From positions 1 to 15,048 of the forward strand of contig CAMLGP010000013.1 in assembly GCA_946479535.1 (NCBI GenBank): 15,048 nt of DNA, in the 5' to 3' direction. Shown here in pieces: positions 14,331 to 15,048 of this stretch (positions are counted from its first letter, which is position 1; each line of letters begins with the position of its first letter). The position numbers and the translations under genes were made by a program. Under the pieces are notes generated by a model. The model saw nothing but the letters and a program-made list of their open reading frames with translations. It made no database searches and was not told the origin of the DNA. The DNA comes from an uncultured Bacteroidota bacterium (GTDB lineage: Bacteria > Bacteroidota > Bacteroidia > Chitinophagales > Chitinophagaceae).

Positions 14331-14679
14331 GTGCAGTGATTTTAGTGAAGGTTTTTTCTAAGGCAACAATATCAGTCAAGTTGCCTCATCCGAACCTTCG
14401 TATGTTACTGAAACATGAAAAAGAAAATTCATATCATGAAAAGAAAGGAGCTAACCATTTAGACCAGCGCAAACCTCCCGGACAATACCATTAACCTAAC
14501 ACAGAATATACTAAGGCTCGATCAATAGAAACCCTTATTAAATCAGCCAACAGATAATAACAAGAGTTTCTATGTAGCGCTTTCTACTACAGTAGTTAAG
14601 ACTTATGCACTACTTTTTAAGAAATTGCCTCATTGTATTTTGTTGCTCAGAATCCAATTACTGAAAAGCCCTGAATCCG
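14331..14679. promoter_or_regulatory. Intergenic region between susC and the divergent exported-protein gene
   Basis: This 349-bp non-coding region should hold both divergent promoters. On the susC side it contains a candidate promoter and nested inverted repeats at 14347-14399, listed separately. On the right side no convincing Bacteroidetes -33/-7 pair precedes the gene at 14680; TATTTTG near 14636 is one base short of the consensus. A short palindrome (CTACT-AC-AGTAG, 14584-14595) and a repeated TTGCCTCAT (14381 and 14624) are also present. No open reading frame here looks like a gene. Confidence 0.5.
14347..14399 (-). promoter_or_regulatory. Candidate susC promoter with nested inverted repeats
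   Basis: Inner arms AGGCAAC (14361-14367) and GTTGCCT (14380-14386) and outer arms GAAGGTT (14347-14353) and AACCTTC (14393-14399) are perfectly complementary seven-base pairs, nested in each other. Reading leftward, TTCG (14394-14391), a 19-base spacer and TATTGTTG (14371-14364) match the TTTG/TAnnTTTG promoter with one mismatch in each box. The inner repeat would then cover the -7 box and most of the spacer, as an operator would. The alternative is an RNA hairpin in the susC leader. No regulator gene adjoins it. Confidence 0.4.
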
Positions 14680-15048
14680 ATGCCCACCAGAAAACCTTTT
14701 ATTGTAACTAATAGAATACCCCTGACATTCCCCGTCAGTGCAATTGGGCTTTTCATGGCTGTTTTGAGTAACATTGATGCTCAATCCCAGTCAAAATGGG
14801 TATTTGAACAATATAATTACATACGCCAGGCAGACGCCTCTGCTTTTGTACCAATGGTCCATTTCCAGACCAGAAACAACTGGTATGGAGAACTGCGGTA
14901 TAATTATGAAGATGCACAAACTCTTTCCCTGTTTGGCGGAAAAACAGTCAGTGGTGGAAAATCATTGACATGGTCATTTACACCAATGGCTGGTTATTCT
15001 ACCGGCAGGTTCACAGGACTATCTGCCGGAGTAAATAATGAGGCGGAA
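14680..15048 (+). CDS. Exported, probable outer-membrane beta-barrel protein, N-terminal part
   Basis: An open reading frame starts at ATG 14680 and is still open at the right edge after 123 codons. It begins MPTRKPFIVTNR, then a hydrophobic stretch (IPLTFPVSAIGLFMAVLSNIDA) with a likely cleavage site at IDA-QS near residue 34. After it come alternating hydrophobic/aromatic strands typical of an outer-membrane barrel: FVPMVHFQTRNNWYGELRYNYED, TLSLFGGKTVSGGK, LTWSFTPMAGYSTGRFTG and LSAGVNNEAE. I do not recognise the family. Such proteins are common as hypothetical outer-membrane proteins in Bacteroidota. It diverges from susC across 349 bp and may share regulation, but that is a guess. A start at Met26 would remove most of the signal peptide, so the first ATG is preferred. 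Confidence 0.7.
   Translation, partial: MPTRKPFIVTNRIPLTFPVSAIGLFMAVLSNIDAQSQSKWVFEQYNYIRQADASAFVPMVHFQTRNNWYGELRYNYEDAQTLSLFGGKTVSGGKSLTWSFTPMAGYSTGRFTGLSAGVNNEAE

Noticed and set aside
14584..14595. CTACT-AC-AGTAG palindrome upstream of the exported-protein gene
   Set aside because: The arms are only five bases and no promoter box is placed with it; likely chance.
14635..14641. TATTTTG as a promoter element for the gene at 14680
   Set aside because: It is one base short of TAnnTTTG spacing and no TTTG lies at the right distance upstream.
1..15048. Search by eye for CRISPR arrays, tRNA or rRNA genes, insertion sequences and attachment sites
   Set aside because: No regularly spaced repeats, transposase reading frames, terminal inverted repeats or RNA gene signatures were found.

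Overview
The window looks like chromosome of a Bacteroidota bacterium, most likely in or near the Chitinophagaceae. The evidence is a SusC/SusD outer-membrane uptake pair, A/T-rich leaders without clear Shine-Dalgarno sites, a perfect Bacteroidetes-type -7 element (TAnnTTTG) upstream of an ArsR gene, and the general protein character. I see no tRNA, rRNA, CRISPR array, transposase or phage gene.

Positions 1-7488 (minus strand) hold a tight run of eight genes, transcribed from about 7490 toward position 1 and running off the left edge. In transcription order they are: a MaoC-type hydratase, a solute-binding-protein-like protein with no signal peptide, two tandem family III (CaiB/BaiF) CoA-transferases, a COG3618-type amidohydrolase/lactonase, a RhaT-family sugar/proton symporter, a Gfo/Idh/MocA dehydrogenase, and the N-terminal part of an exported glycosidase-like protein. 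Gaps are at most 27 bp, and two junctions overlap or may overlap. The last four genes read as a carbohydrate module (release, import, oxidation, lactone opening). The first four read as a CoA-thioester module (activation by CoA transfer, hydration or dehydration). I do not recognise this combination as a described pathway, and it is the best candidate here for an undescribed system. The substrate cannot be read from the sequence.

Positions 7489-7787 form a 299-bp non-coding region with several inverted repeats and no gene. Positions 7788-9366 hold a small regulatory/stress-type cluster: a DinB-fold protein on the minus strand, divergent from an ArsR-type repressor and an SRPBCC (AHSA1) protein on the plus strand. 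A well-formed promoter and two near-identical operator-like repeats precede arsR.

Positions 9387-9426 hold a strong hairpin between the converging SRPBCC and susD genes. Positions 9451-14330 (minus) hold susD downstream of susC, with an imperfect hairpin between them and nested inverted repeats over a candidate susC promoter. No sigma/anti-sigma pair or hybrid two-component regulator is present in the window. Positions 14680-15048 (plus) begin a divergent gene for an exported, probably outer-membrane, protein that runs off the right edge.
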